This document shows positions 10,466-19,967 of a stretch of DNA of 56,954 nt, piece by piece. The notes under the pieces were generated by a model. That model was not told the DNA's origin. It saw only the letters and a list, made by a program, of their open reading frames with translations, and did not search any database. Location of the stretch: assembly GCA_015709315.1 (NCBI GenBank), contig JACCQI010000021.1, positions 1 through 56,954 on the forward strand. The letters run 5' to 3'. Every line of letters begins with the position of its first letter. The stretch's first letter is position 1. Made by a program: the position numbers and the translations under genes. This stretch comes from Desulfovibrionaceae bacterium (GTDB lineage Bacteria > Desulfobacterota > Desulfovibrionia > Desulfovibrionales > Desulfovibrionaceae).

Positions 10466-13400
10466 CTATGCAGCCCCTTTCCTGGCCCTTTGGCGGGCCG
10501 CGGCCCGTTGCTTCATGCCGTGCTGCAGGGAGCAGAGGCAGGGAACCACCACCAGGGTGAGCAGGGTGGCCACGCCCAGGCCGAAGATGACGGCCACGGC
10601 CATGGGGCCCCACCATTGGGATGTCTCGGAGCCGAGGTCCAGGCGGAGGTTGATGAAGTCGAAGCTGACGCCCGTGGCCATGGGCACCAGGCCGAGCACC
10701 GTGGTGATGGCGGTCAGCATGACCGGGCGGAACCGGGTGAGTCCCGCCTCGATGATGGCGTCGCGCGCTTCGATGCCGTTCGCCTTGAGCTTTTCGTAAT
10801 AGTCGATGAGCACGATGGCGTTGTTGACCACCACGCCCGCCAGGGAGAGTACGCCCACGCCGGTCATGATCACGCCGAAGGCCGTGCCGGTGATGAGCAG
10901 GCCGAGCATGACCCCGGCCAGGGACAGGATGACCGAGGTCAGGATGATGAACGGCGTGGTCATGGAGTTGAACTGGGTGACCAGGACGATGAAGATCAGG
11001 AACAGGGCGGCCACGAAGGCGCGTTCCAGGAAGGCGGACGCATTGTTCTGCTCTTCCTGCTCGCCGGTGAATTTGTAGCTGTAGCCGCGTGGCCAGTCAA
11101 AGTCCGCGAGCCGGGTTTCGATGTCCTTGATGACGTCCTCGGCCAGCCTGCCGGACACGTCGGCGGACACGGTGACCACCCGGTTCTGGTCGATGCGGTT
11201 GATGCCGCCCAGGCCGCCGCCCATGGTTATTTCGGCCAGGGAGGTGATGGGCACGGGCTTGCCGCTTGGGCCGGAGACCGTGATGCGCCGGATGTCTTCA
11301 AGCGTGCTGCGTTCGCTCTTGGGCAGCCGGGCCACGATGTCGTATTCGTCCTTGCCCTCGCGGTACACGCCCACCTTGAAGCCGTTGACGGCGGTCTTCA
11401 CGGTCTGGGCGATGGTGTTGGCGCTGACTCCCATGAGGGCGGCCTTTTCCTTGTCCACGTTGACGCGGATCTCGGGTTTGCCCGCCACGAAGTCGTCCTT
11501 GAGGTCCACCAGGCCGGGCACCTCCGCGATGCGCGTCTTGATTCCGGTCGCCAGTTCGCCGAGCGTCCGCAGGTCGGCACCCGTGATTTCCATGTTCACC
11601 GGGTCGCCGGTGGGCGGTCCCATCTTTTCGGGTTCGGCGCGCACCTCCGCGCCCCGGATGGACTCCTGGAGGCGTTGGCGCATCTCGTTGGTGATGGCCG
11701 AGGAGGGACGGGACCGATCCTGGATGTCCTTGAAGTCGAGCTTGACCAGGGCGTAGTGGGTGCCGATCTCGTCGGACGCGCCCGACTCGCCCGTGTTGGC
11801 GATGATGTACTTGATGTCCGGGTACTCGGCGGCCATCTTTTCCGCCACTCTGACGAATTTGTCCGTGGCCTCCAGGTTGGTGCCCACCGGGGCCTTGATC
11901 TTGACGTCAGCCCGCTTGGGTTCGGTCGCGGGCAAAAATTCCACGCCCTTGCCGAACAGTCCGAAGGCCGTGATCGACAGGATGAGCACGCCGAAGGAGA
12001 GGCCCAGCACCGTCCACCTGTGGTCCAGGGACCAGACCAGCACCGGGCGGTAGAGGTCCCTCATGGACTCCATCATGCGGTCCACCAAGGTGGGCTTGGC
12101 GTCCTTGTCCGTCTTGGGGATGGTCTGGAACTTGGCGGACAGCACCGGGTTGATGACCAGGGCGATGAACAGGGAGGCGAACAGGGCGATGATGACCGTG
12201 ATGGGCAGGTAGCTCATGAACTCGCCCATGATGCCTGGCCAGAAGACCATGGGCAGGAACGCGCCCACCGTGGTCAGGGTGGAGGCGATGACCGGCCAGG
12301 CCACTTCGTCCGAGGCGTCGCGGGCCGCTTCGAGCCGGGTCTTGCCCATCTGCATGTGCCGGTAGATGTTCTCCACCACCACGATGCCGTTGTCCACGAG
12401 CATGCCCAGACTCAGAATGAGCGAGAAAAGCACGACCATGTTCAGGGTGAAGGACATGGCCTCCAGCACGATGAACGTGATCAGCATGGACACCGGGATG
12501 GCCAGGGACACGAACACGGCCGAGCGCCCGCCGATGAAGGCGAAGACCACCACCAGGACCAGGAGCAGTCCGGTGATGATGTTGTTTTCCAGGTCCGAGA
12601 TCATCTGCCGGATGTCCTTGGACTTGTCGGCGGTCATGCCGATCTCGAGCGTGGGCGGCAGGATCTCCTGTTCCTCCTTGATGATGCGCTTCACCTCGTC
12701 GATGATGGCGATGATGTTTTCGCCCGCCCGCTTCTTGACCTCGATGGTCACGGACTGCACGCCGTTGAACCGGCTGATGGAGGTCGGGTCCGCGTAGTGG
12801 TCGCGGATGGTGGCCACGTCGCGCAGGTACACGGGTTTGCCGTCGTGGGAGTAGATGACGATGTTGAATATTTCGTCCGGGGTCTTGAAGTCGGCCGGGA
12901 CCCGGACTAGGTACTTGGCCTTGCCGATCTCCACCGAGCCGCCCGGGGTGTTGACGTTGGCGCTGGATACCGCGTCGAGCAGGGAGGAGACCGGGATGTT
13001 GTAGTAGGTCACCCGGTCCATGTCGAACTCCACGAGTATCTCGCGGTCCAGGCCGCCGATGATGTCCGCGTCCAGCACTCCCTGGATGGACTCGATGCGG
13101 TCCTCCAGGTCCTCGGCGAAGACCTTGAGGCGCTTGAGGGAGAACGGCCCGGACAGGACCACGTTCAGGATGGGCAGCTCGGACAGGTTGACCTCGTGGA
13201 TGGTCGGGTCGTCCGGCAGGTCGGCGGGCAGGTCCGGCTTGGCCTGGTCCACCTTGTCGCGCACCTTTTGCAGCGCGTCGTCGATGTCCACGCCGGGGTT
13301 GAACTCCACCTTGATGAGCGACACGCCGTCGTCGGAGATGGAGGAGATTTCCTTGGTGTCGGACAATCCCTTGAGCTTGCGCTCCAGGGGCATGGTGACG

Positions 13401-13585
13401 AGGGTTTCCATGTCCTCCGGAGCCACGCCCTCGAAGTTGGTCTGCACGAAGATGTAGGGGATGGTGATGTCCGGTTCGTCCTCGCGCGGCAGGGCGAAGT
13501 AGCTGGCCAGCCCGGCGACGATGATGAAGACCAACAGCACGACGACCGTGGACTGCCGGTGCAGTGCGGCTTTGTTGATGATCAT
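10466..13585 (-). CDS. RND efflux permease, AcrB/HAE1-like inner-membrane pump
   Basis: Proton-driven pump of 1039 residues that moves drugs or other amphipaths out through a tripartite complex. It has the RND layout: a first membrane segment (about 12-30), a large periplasmic porter/docking loop, a central membrane block including GGRSAVFVSLAIPVSMLITF and GMLVDNGIVVVENI, a second periplasmic loop and a final membrane block with GVVVNNAIVLIDYYEKL. The start overlaps the stop of the adaptor gene as ATGA, giving translational coupling. Regulation is by the TetR protein encoded first in the operon. No outer-membrane TolC-type gene accompanies it, so a channel encoded elsewhere must be used. Substrate is unknown. 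Confidence 0.93.
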   Translation of the reverse strand: MIINKAALHRQSTVVVLLVFIIVAGLASYFALPREDEPDITIPYIFVQTNFEGVAPEDMETLVTMPLERKLKGLSDTKEISSISDDGVSLIKVEFNPGVDIDDALQKVRDKVDQAKPDLPADLPDDPTIHEVNLSELPILNVVLSGPFSLKRLKVFAEDLEDRIESIQGVLDADIIGGLDREILVEFDMDRVTYYNIPVSSLLDAVSSANVNTPGGSVEIGKAKYLVRVPADFKTPDEIFNIVIYSHDGKPVYLRDVATIRDHYADPTSISRFNGVQSVTIEVKKRAGENIIAIIDEVKRIIKEEQEILPPTLEIGMTADKSKDIRQMISDLENNIITGLLLVLVVVFAFIGGRSAVFVSLAIPVSMLITFIVLEAMSFTLNMVVLFSLILSLGMLVDNGIVVVENIYRHMQMGKTRLEAARDASDEVAWPVIASTLTTVGAFLPMVFWPGIMGEFMSYLPITVIIALFASLFIALVINPVLSAKFQTIPKTDKDAKPTLVDRMMESMRDLYRPVLVWSLDHRWTVLGLSFGVLILSITAFGLFGKGVEFLPATEPKRADVKIKAPVGTNLEATDKFVRVAEKMAAEYPDIKYIIANTGESGASDEIGTHYALVKLDFKDIQDRSRPSSAITNEMRQRLQESIRGAEVRAEPEKMGPPTGDPVNMEITGADLRTLGELATGIKTRIAEVPGLVDLKDDFVAGKPEIRVNVDKEKAALMGVSANTIAQTVKTAVNGFKVGVYREGKDEYDIVARLPKSERSTLEDIRRITVSGPSGKPVPITSLAEITMGGGLGGINRIDQNRVVTVSADVSGRLAEDVIKDIETRLADFDWPRGYSYKFTGEQEEQNNASAFLERAFVAALFLIFIVLVTQFNSMTTPFIILTSVILSLAGVMLGLLITGTAFGVIMTGVGVLSLAGVVVNNAIVLIDYYEKLKANGIEARDAIIEAGLTRFRPVMLTAITTVLGLVPMATGVSFDFINLRLDLGSETSQWWGPMAVAVIFGLGVATLLTLVVVPCLCSLQHGMKQRAAARQRARKGAA

Positions 13586-14619
13586 TGCGCGTCCACCTTG
13601 GTGCCGTCCTCGACCATGGTTTGGCCGGACACGATGAGCTTTTCGCCCGCCTTCAGCCCTTGGAGGATCTGGGCGCGGTCGGCGTCGATGACGCCGATCT
13701 CGATGGTCCTGGCGCGGGCCGTGCCGTTTTCGTCCACGTAGAGCAGCCGCTCGCCGCCCTGGTTGATGATCGAGTAGAGCGGGGCGGTGATGGCGTCGGG
13801 TATGGTGCGTCGCTCAAAGGACACGCGGGCGAGCATGCCTGCGCGGATGGCCCCGTCCCCGTTGTCGGTCAGCACGCGCGTCTCGAAGGTCTTGGACGTG
13901 GGGTCGGCCTTGAAGGAGACGAACTCCACCGCGCCCTTCCACTTGCGGCCCGGGATGGCGTCCACGGTCAGCATCGCCTCCTGGTCCTTGCGGATGAACG
14001 GGATGTCCATCTCGGGCACGTTGACCGTGACGCGGATGATCGACGGGTCCACGATTTCCACCACCTGGCCGCCCACTTCAAGGCGTTCGCCCTGGTCCAC
14101 GAAGCGCTTGTTGACGATGCCGGACACCGGGGCGCGGATGACGCCCTGGTCCACGCCGACCTGCATCTCGCGCAGGGAGGCGTCGGACTCTTCAAGCTTG
14201 GCGGCCATCTGGTCGAACTCCTCCTGGGCCAAGACGCCCTTTTCCAGCAATTCGCGGCGGCGGCGCAACTGCTCGGCGGCCAGCTCGCGGGACGCCTTTG
14301 CCTGGTCGAGGCGCGCGCCGCTGGAGGCCACGTCCACTCGGGCGATGATCGCGCCCTTCTTGACGTGGTCGCCCTCGCGGACGCCCAGCCATGTGACCGT
14401 GCCCGCGGAATCCGAGGACACGAACACGTCGTCTTCCGGCTCGGTCTCGCCGGGCAGGGTCAGGATGTCGTGGAGGACCATCGGGGTTACGGTCATGGTC
14501 TTCACCTTGACGACCCGTTCGGGCGCGAAGGCGTTGGCGTTGGAATCCTCGTTGCCGCATCCGGCCAGCGCCAGCAGGGCGGCCAGGGCGAGGACGGTGA
14601 GGATGGCTTGTTTATGCAT
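13582..14619 (-). CDS. RND periplasmic adaptor (membrane fusion) lipoprotein
   Basis: Adaptor of 345 residues linking the RND pump to an outer-membrane channel. A lipoprotein signal ends in LALAGC, so Cys20 or so is probably acylated. A split biotinyl-lipoyl-like domain (TVTWLGVREGDHVKKGAII and later VIRAPVSGIVNKRF) flanks a coiled-coil hairpin rich in Glu, Arg and Leu (about 105-155). A beta-barrel and membrane-proximal domain follow. Its start lies inside the end of the TetR gene (8-base overlap) and its end overlaps the pump start by 4 bases, so all three are one transcript. Order regulator-adaptor-pump is common for such operons. Confidence 0.92.
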   Translation of the reverse strand: MHKQAILTVLALAALLALAGCGNEDSNANAFAPERVVKVKTMTVTPMVLHDILTLPGETEPEDDVFVSSDSAGTVTWLGVREGDHVKKGAIIARVDVASSGARLDQAKASRELAAEQLRRRRELLEKGVLAQEEFDQMAAKLEESDASLREMQVGVDQGVIRAPVSGIVNKRFVDQGERLEVGGQVVEIVDPSIIRVTVNVPEMDIPFIRKDQEAMLTVDAIPGRKWKGAVEFVSFKADPTSKTFETRVLTDNGDGAIRAGMLARVSFERRTIPDAITAPLYSIINQGGERLLYVDENGTARARTIEIGVIDADRAQILQGLKAGEKLIVSGQTMVEDGTKVDAQ

Positions 14620-15244
14620 TGTAGCTCTCTTTGATGGCCTTGAGTCCGCCCAGGGCGAACGTTGTCAGAAAATCGGCCGTGGAGTCGAGGTCCTCTTCGG
14701 TCCGCAGGGTGAACCGGCTGTCGTCCAGGGCCCGCAAAAAGTGGTGGGTGGTCAGGGAGGTGGCCGCCATGCAGGCGTCATTCAGGATCGCCGCGTCGGC
14801 ATTCTCGCCGATCAGCTCCCGGATGACCGGGTGGAGCACCTTTTCCTCCACGTTCCTGTGGCTGTTGAGGATGTTCGGGTTGTGGTCCTGCGCGGCCAGT
14901 TCCTGCAGGATGAGCCGAACCTGGTTGAGCTGGAAGCCGGTGCGGTCGTTGGACTGGCACATGTAGCTCAACTCGGCCCGGATGTACGCCCTGAACTTTT
15001 GGGCCGGGCTGCGCGTGGACTTCATGATGTCCATGAGTCCGGTCTTGTCGATGAAGACTTCCAGCCATTCGGACAGGACCTCGTGGAAGAGGTTCTGCTT
15101 GTCGCGGAAATGGTAGTTGACGGCGGCCACGTTGACGTCCGCCCGGGTGCAGATGTCCCGAATGGTGGTCTTGGCGTAGCCCCTGGCTGCGAATTCCTGG
15201 CTGGCGGCGGCCAATATCCTGTCGCGGGTGGTGTCTTTGCCCAT
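14612..15244 (-). CDS. TetR/AcrR-family repressor of the efflux operon
   Basis: Regulator of 210 residues. The N-terminal helix-turn-helix is seen in RILAAASQEFAARGYAKTTI followed by RDICTRADVNVAAVNYHF, which is the CerR/AcrR-like pattern with a NYHF recognition helix. The rest is an all-helical ligand-binding domain of the CerR C-terminal sort. It is first in the operon and sits just behind a promoter flanked by two inverted repeats of GTTTGAA type, so it should repress its own operon until an inducer binds (inference from family and sites). Confidence 0.9.
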   Translation of the reverse strand: MGKDTTRDRILAAASQEFAARGYAKTTIRDICTRADVNVAAVNYHFRDKQNLFHEVLSEWLEVFIDKTGLMDIMKSTRSPAQKFRAYIRAELSYMCQSNDRTGFQLNQVRLILQELAAQDHNPNILNSHRNVEEKVLHPVIRELIGENADAAILNDACMAATSLTTHHFLRALDDSRFTLRTEEDLDSTADFLTTFALGGLKAIKESYNA

Positions 15245-15276
15245 GTGGTGCTCCCAGTGTATGATTGAATCAGCAT

Positions 15277-15293
15277 TTCAAACAGCGTTTGAA
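15277..15293. promoter_or_regulatory. TetR-type operator 1
   Basis: Perfect palindrome TTCAAAC-AGC-GTTTGAA located at the predicted transcription start of the TetR-efflux operon. Confidence 0.7.
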
Positions 15294-15296
15294 CAC

Positions 15297-15325
15297 AACC
15301 TAGCCACGGCAGGGCCGTGTGTCAA
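15297..15325 (-). promoter_or_regulatory. Promoter of the TetR-efflux operon
   Basis: Minus strand: a perfect -35 TTGACA (15320-15325), a 17-base spacer and a weak -10 TAGGTT (15297-15302). It is bracketed by the two operators. Confidence 0.6.
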
Positions 15326-15330
15326 CAAAA

Positions 15331-15351
15331 AAATGAAACAACGTTTGAAAT
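15331..15351. promoter_or_regulatory. TetR-type operator 2 (imperfect)
   Basis: GAAAC-AAC-GTTTGAAAT. The right half is the same as in operator 1, extended by AT. The left half matches 6 of 9 positions of the mirror image. The spacer is again 3 bases. It lies just upstream of the -35. Confidence 0.5.
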
Positions 15352-15491
15352 GTTGTTTGGCCCCGCCGCGCGGGGAATCGGGAGGGCGCTGGAGCGGCCG
15401 GGTTGCGGGGATAAAGAACTCGACGGACCCGCCCCGGCCGTGCTACTGAACCGCAAAAACGAAAGGGGCTTTCCGGTTTCTTTCTTTTTTC

Positions 15492-15547
15492 CCGCCCGGC
15501 TACCCTGACTATGTTGGTCAAGGCCATTTCCCACCGGGCGGTTTTTT
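15492..15547 (+). terminator. Terminator-like hairpin in the leader of the menaquinone operon
   Basis: CCGCCCGG (15492-15499) pairs with CCGGGCGG (15534-15541) and is followed by TTTTTT. No plus-strand gene lies upstream to be terminated, so it may act as an attenuator before the 66-residue gene. The 34-base loop makes this uncertain. Confidence 0.35.
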
Positions 15548-15571
15548 CCTTTTGATTCCGGGAGATAGAAA

Positions 15572-15772
15572 ATGGAAAAATCTGAGAAGCAGGTTCTTCA
15601 GGTGGCCAAGGAAGTGGTCATCAAATTCATCGAGGTGGGGCGCATTTCCCCCTCCAATTTCGGCCAGAATTTCGACGTCATCTACAAGGACATCATGCGC
15701 ACCATCACCGGCCAGACCGCCGGGGACGGGTCCCGCGAGGCCGAGCTGGCGGAAAGGGCGGACGCCGAATAG
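15572..15772 (+). CDS. Small conserved-looking protein before menG
   Basis: A 66-residue acidic, mostly helical protein beginning MEKSEKQVLQVAKEVVIKFI. It has a good ribosome site (GGGAGA) and its stop codon directly abuts the menG start, so it is almost certainly a real cotranscribed gene. I do not recognise a named family. There is no signal, membrane segment or metal motif. The tight coupling hints at a role with the methyltransferase or as an operon leader protein, but this is only context. Confidence 0.75.
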   Translation: MEKSEKQVLQVAKEVVIKFIEVGRISPSNFGQNFDVIYKDIMRTITGQTAGDGSREAELAERADAE

Positions 15773-16639
15773 ATGTCCGGGCCCGAATGCGAATCCCACA
15801 CCGGGGCCACCACCCATGCCGAGCACGGCGAGCGCGTGGCCGCCATGTTCGGCCGCATAGCCGGGTGGTATGACTTTCTCAACCACGCCCTGAGCGGCGG
15901 GCAGGACATTTTCTGGCGCTACAGGCTGGCCAGGGCGGCCCGTCCCGAGCCGGGCGGCATGGTGCTCGACCTGGCCGCCGGGACCATGGACGTGTCCGTG
16001 GAGCTTTTGCGCCAGTACCCGGAATGCCGGGTCGCGGCCCTGGACTTCGCCCTGCCCATGCTGGAAAACGGCAAGCGCCGGAAGCTTAAGGACGGGCGCG
16101 AGGAGCGCATCTTCCCGGTTCAGGCCGACGGCCGGGCCCTGCCCCTGCCCGACGACAGCATGGCCGCGGCCACCATCGCCTTCGGCATTCGCAACATCCT
16201 ACCGCGCGAGGACGCCTATGCCGAGTTCCTGCGCGTGCTCAAGCCCGGCGCGCGGTTGTGCATCCTGGAATTCGGCACCGGCTCGAAAAGGGTCTGGAAG
16301 GGGCTGTACAATTTCTATCTGGACAAGCTGCTGCCGTTCATCGGCGACCGCATCTCCGGCGATTCCTGCGCGTACCGCTACCTGGCGGAGACCATCAAGA
16401 GCTTCCCGGACGAGCGCGCGCTGGGCTGCGAGCTGCTTCAGGCCGGGTTCGAGCGGGTCTACAACGTGCCCATGATGTCCGGCATCGTGTACCTGCACGT
16501 GGCCGAGAAGCCGCTGAAGAAGGGCGGTGCGCCGAAGCCCGCGGCCACCAAAAAGGCCGCCCCGAAAAAGGCGGCGTCAAAGACGGGAAAACAGGCGTCC
16601 CGGAGCGTTAAAAGCTCAGGGACCGCCCGAAGGAAATAG
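15773..16639 (+). CDS. menG: Demethylmenaquinone methyltransferase
   Basis: SAM-dependent methyltransferase that performs the last step of menaquinone synthesis. The UbiE/MenG pattern is visible: FGRIAGWYDFLNHALSGGQD near the start, the SAM loop VLDLAAGTMDVS (family form is LD-AGGTGD; here AAGTMD), FGIRNI and LEFGTG in the core, and RYLAETIKSFPD. The family length is about 230-250 residues. This protein has 288 because of a Lys/Ala/Pro-rich tail after about residue 245 (KKGGAPKPAATKKAAPKKAA). The tail resembles histone-H1-like disordered extensions and overlaps the convergent DUF2065 gene. The neighbours mqnB and polyprenyl synthase support a menaquinone role. Confidence 0.88.
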   Translation: MSGPECESHTGATTHAEHGERVAAMFGRIAGWYDFLNHALSGGQDIFWRYRLARAARPEPGGMVLDLAAGTMDVSVELLRQYPECRVAALDFALPMLENGKRRKLKDGREERIFPVQADGRALPLPDDSMAAATIAFGIRNILPREDAYAEFLRVLKPGARLCILEFGTGSKRVWKGLYNFYLDKLLPFIGDRISGDSCAYRYLAETIKSFPDERALGCELLQAGFERVYNVPMMSGIVYLHVAEKPLKKGGAPKPAATKKAAPKKAASKTGKQASRSVKSSGTARRK

Positions 16640-16814
16640 TGAGCAGGCCGAGGATGATCGCGGTCAGCCCGACGAAGCGCAGAAACTTCGGCGGCTGCGC
16701 CGCAAAGGTCAGCAGCCATTTGGGCATGCGTTCGGCAAACAGGAAGTAGGGAATGCCTTCCAGGACGAAGGCCAGCCCCGCTGCCGTGATAAGAAGGGAC
16801 CAGTCGATATCCAT
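16608..16814 (-). CDS. DUF2065 (YjeT-like) small membrane protein
   Basis: A 68-residue protein, MDIDWSLLITAAGLAFVLEG, followed by a second hydrophobic stretch FVGLTAIILGLLTISFG, which gives two membrane helices. The PYFLFAE segment and overall layout match the DUF2065 family of unknown function. The ATG at 16812-16814 gives family length; the ribosome site is weak. It is encoded convergently to menG, and the two reading frames overlap by 32 bases at their 3' ends. Confidence 0.8.
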   Translation of the reverse strand: MDIDWSLLITAAGLAFVLEGIPYFLFAERMPKWLLTFAAQPPKFLRFVGLTAIILGLLTISFGRSLSF

Positions 16815-16874
16815 GGTGGCTACCCTGCCCCAAACGCGGGCCGGTGTCCACCGGGGACCGGGTACGGAGAAAAT

Positions 16875-18197
<1,323 letters not shown>

Positions 18198-18205
18198 GAG
18201 ATGCG

Positions 18206-18895
18206 ATGATCGCGGTTGTCACGGCCACGGCCAATGAGATGCGGGCGGCTTTTCCCGACGCGCCGGTTCCGGCGCAGGGACAGGCCGTCGAATACACTTT
18301 CGGGGGACGCGGCCTGCTGCTGGCCGTGACCGGCGTGGGCGTGGTCAACGCGGCCCTGTCCGCCGGGCGGCTGCTTGCGGGCCGGACGCTCGAAGGCGCG
18401 GTCAACCTGGGCATCGCCGGGGCCTACGACCCGGATGAATATCCCCTGCTGTCCACCTGCTATGCCTGGCAGGAGACCTGGCCCGAATACGGGCTTCTGG
18501 ACGAGGAGGGCGGCGTGGACCCCAGGGGGATCGGCTTCCCCCAGGGCGAGGCGGGCGGAAAACCCGTCTGGAATCGGGTCAAGCTGAACCCGGTCAACGA
18601 CGCCGCCGCCATGGGTCTCGGCCTGGCCGACGGCTGGCTGCGCGCCTCGGGCGTGACCGTGTCCGGCGTGACCGGGACCCCGGAGCGCGCCGGATGGCTC
18701 AAGATGTCCTGCAACGCGGACATGGAGAACATGGAGGGATTCGCCCTGGCCTATGCGTTCATCCAGGCGGGCCTGCCGTTTCTCGAGGTGCGGACCCTGT
18801 CCAACCTGGTCGGCTCCCGCGACTCCGGCGACTGGGAAATGAAGGGCGCGCTCAAGGCGCTCGAAGGCGCGGCGACAACCCTTTTTTCGGGCTAA
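18206..18895 (+). CDS. mqnB: Futalosine hydrolase
   Basis: Nucleosidase of 229 residues that removes the base from futalosine (or aminofutalosine) in the alternative menaquinone pathway. It has the nucleoside phosphorylase/hydrolase fold: MIAVVTATANEMRA at the start, GVGVVNAALSAGRLL, GIAGAYDPDEYPLL, and the C-terminal NADMENMEGFALAYAF containing the E-x-E-A-like purine/ribose contact with Glu. It begins 8 bases after the dehydrogenase stop, with TAGGAG as ribosome site. With menG and polyprenyl synthase nearby, its assignment to menaquinone is firm. Confidence 0.88.
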   Translation: MIAVVTATANEMRAAFPDAPVPAQGQAVEYTFGGRGLLLAVTGVGVVNAALSAGRLLAGRTLEGAVNLGIAGAYDPDEYPLLSTCYAWQETWPEYGLLDEEGGVDPRGIGFPQGEAGGKPVWNRVKLNPVNDAAAMGLGLADGWLRASGVTVSGVTGTPERAGWLKMSCNADMENMEGFALAYAFIQAGLPFLEVRTLSNLVGSRDSGDWEMKGALKALEGAATTLFSG

Positions 18896-18896
18896 C

Positions 18897-18912
18897 GCGG
18901 GGCTTGCCCCGC
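18897..18912. repeat. Small hairpin between mqnB and the polyprenyl synthase gene
   Basis: GCGGGG-CTTG-CCCCGC, without a T tract. It may be an mRNA-processing or stability element. Confidence 0.35.
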
Positions 18913-18940
18913 ACCCGGCAACCTGACATACTAATACGAT

Positions 18941-19909
18941 ATGGACGACCTCTTACGATATTTTCAACGGGAACTCCCCGGCATCAATGATTTTCTTGAC
19001 AAGGAAGCCGAGAGCCTGAACGGCTTGGTCAGGGACGTGGCCAAGCATATCATCGGTTCCGGCGGCAAGCGCATCCGGCCCGTGCTGACCCTGCTTTTCG
19101 CCCGCGCCCTGGGCTACGACAAGGACGATTACCACGCCATCGCCTGCGCGCTCGAACTGCTGCACTCGGCCACCCTGCTCCACGACGACTACCTGGACGA
19201 CGCCGAGCTTCGGCGCGGCAAGCAGGCCGCCCACCTGGTCTTCGGCCGCACCGAGACCATCCTGGCCGGCGACGCGCTACTCGCCCTGGCCAACGAGATG
19301 GGCGCGCGCTACGGCAATGCCCGGCTTTCCTGGCTGCTGGCCAGGGGCATCATGGAGACCGCCATGGGCGAGATCGAGGAAATCACCTTTTCCCGCAATC
19401 CGTCCCTGGACCGGAGCATCTACCTGGACATCATCATCGGCAAGACCGCGCGGCTCATTGAGTGCGCCTGCCGGTGCGGGGCCGCCCTGGCCGGGGCAAG
19501 CCCGGAGCAGGAGGACGCCGCCGGCGAATACGGCCTGAACCTGGGCATCGCCTTCCAGTTGGTGGACGACGCCCTGGACTACGCCTCGCCCACCAGCGAG
19601 ACCGGCAAGCCCGAGGGCGGCGACCTGCGCGAGGGCAAGGTGACCCTGCCGCTGATTCTGCTCATGGAGGACGGCGACGAGGCCGGGAGCGAGGCCCTGC
19701 TCGACGCCCTCAGGGAAAAGTCCCTGACCGAGGCCCAGTGCGAGGACGTCCTGGCCCAGGTCCGGGAGGGCGGATATTCGGAGCGGACCCGGGAAGAGGC
19801 CGCACGCTACGTGGAAAAGGCCAAGGCGTGCCTTGCCGGGTTCGGCCCGGGCGACGAAGCGGCCGTGCTCGGGCAGGCCGCGGATTTTGTGCTGACCAGG
19901 ACCAAGTGA
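18941..19909 (+). CDS. ispB: Long-chain polyprenyl diphosphate synthase
   Basis: Trans-prenyltransferase of 322 residues that builds the isoprenoid side chain of menaquinone. The first aspartate-rich motif is LLHDDYLDD with the following RRGKQAAHLVFG. The second is FQLVDDALDYAS, and GKTARLIECACRCGA is the usual lysine region. Family length is normal. The ATG at 18941 lacks a clear ribosome site, so coupling or weak initiation is possible. Chain length cannot be predicted reliably by eye; octaprenyl-type is the usual annotation. Confidence 0.9.
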   Translation: MDDLLRYFQRELPGINDFLDKEAESLNGLVRDVAKHIIGSGGKRIRPVLTLLFARALGYDKDDYHAIACALELLHSATLLHDDYLDDAELRRGKQAAHLVFGRTETILAGDALLALANEMGARYGNARLSWLLARGIMETAMGEIEEITFSRNPSLDRSIYLDIIIGKTARLIECACRCGAALAGASPEQEDAAGEYGLNLGIAFQLVDDALDYASPTSETGKPEGGDLREGKVTLPLILLMEDGDEAGSEALLDALREKSLTEAQCEDVLAQVREGGYSERTREEAARYVEKAKACLAGFGPGDEAAVLGQAADFVLTRTK

Positions 19910-19913
19910 TCAC

Positions 19914-19944
19914 AGGCCGGTCCCTGGTGGGGGCCGGCCTTTTC
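19914..19944 (+). terminator. Terminator after the menaquinone genes
   Basis: AGGCCGG (19914-19920) pairs with CCGGCCT (19934-19940), extended by four more pairs including one G-T, followed by TTTT. It lies just before the purL ribosome site. Confidence 0.65.
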
Positions 19945-19967
19945 CATATCAGAGGAGAGAGCGAACC

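Noticed and set aside
10253-12910. 885-residue plus-strand frame opposite the RND pump
   Set aside because: Low-complexity His/Asp/Gly-rich translation, antisense to a clear RND gene.
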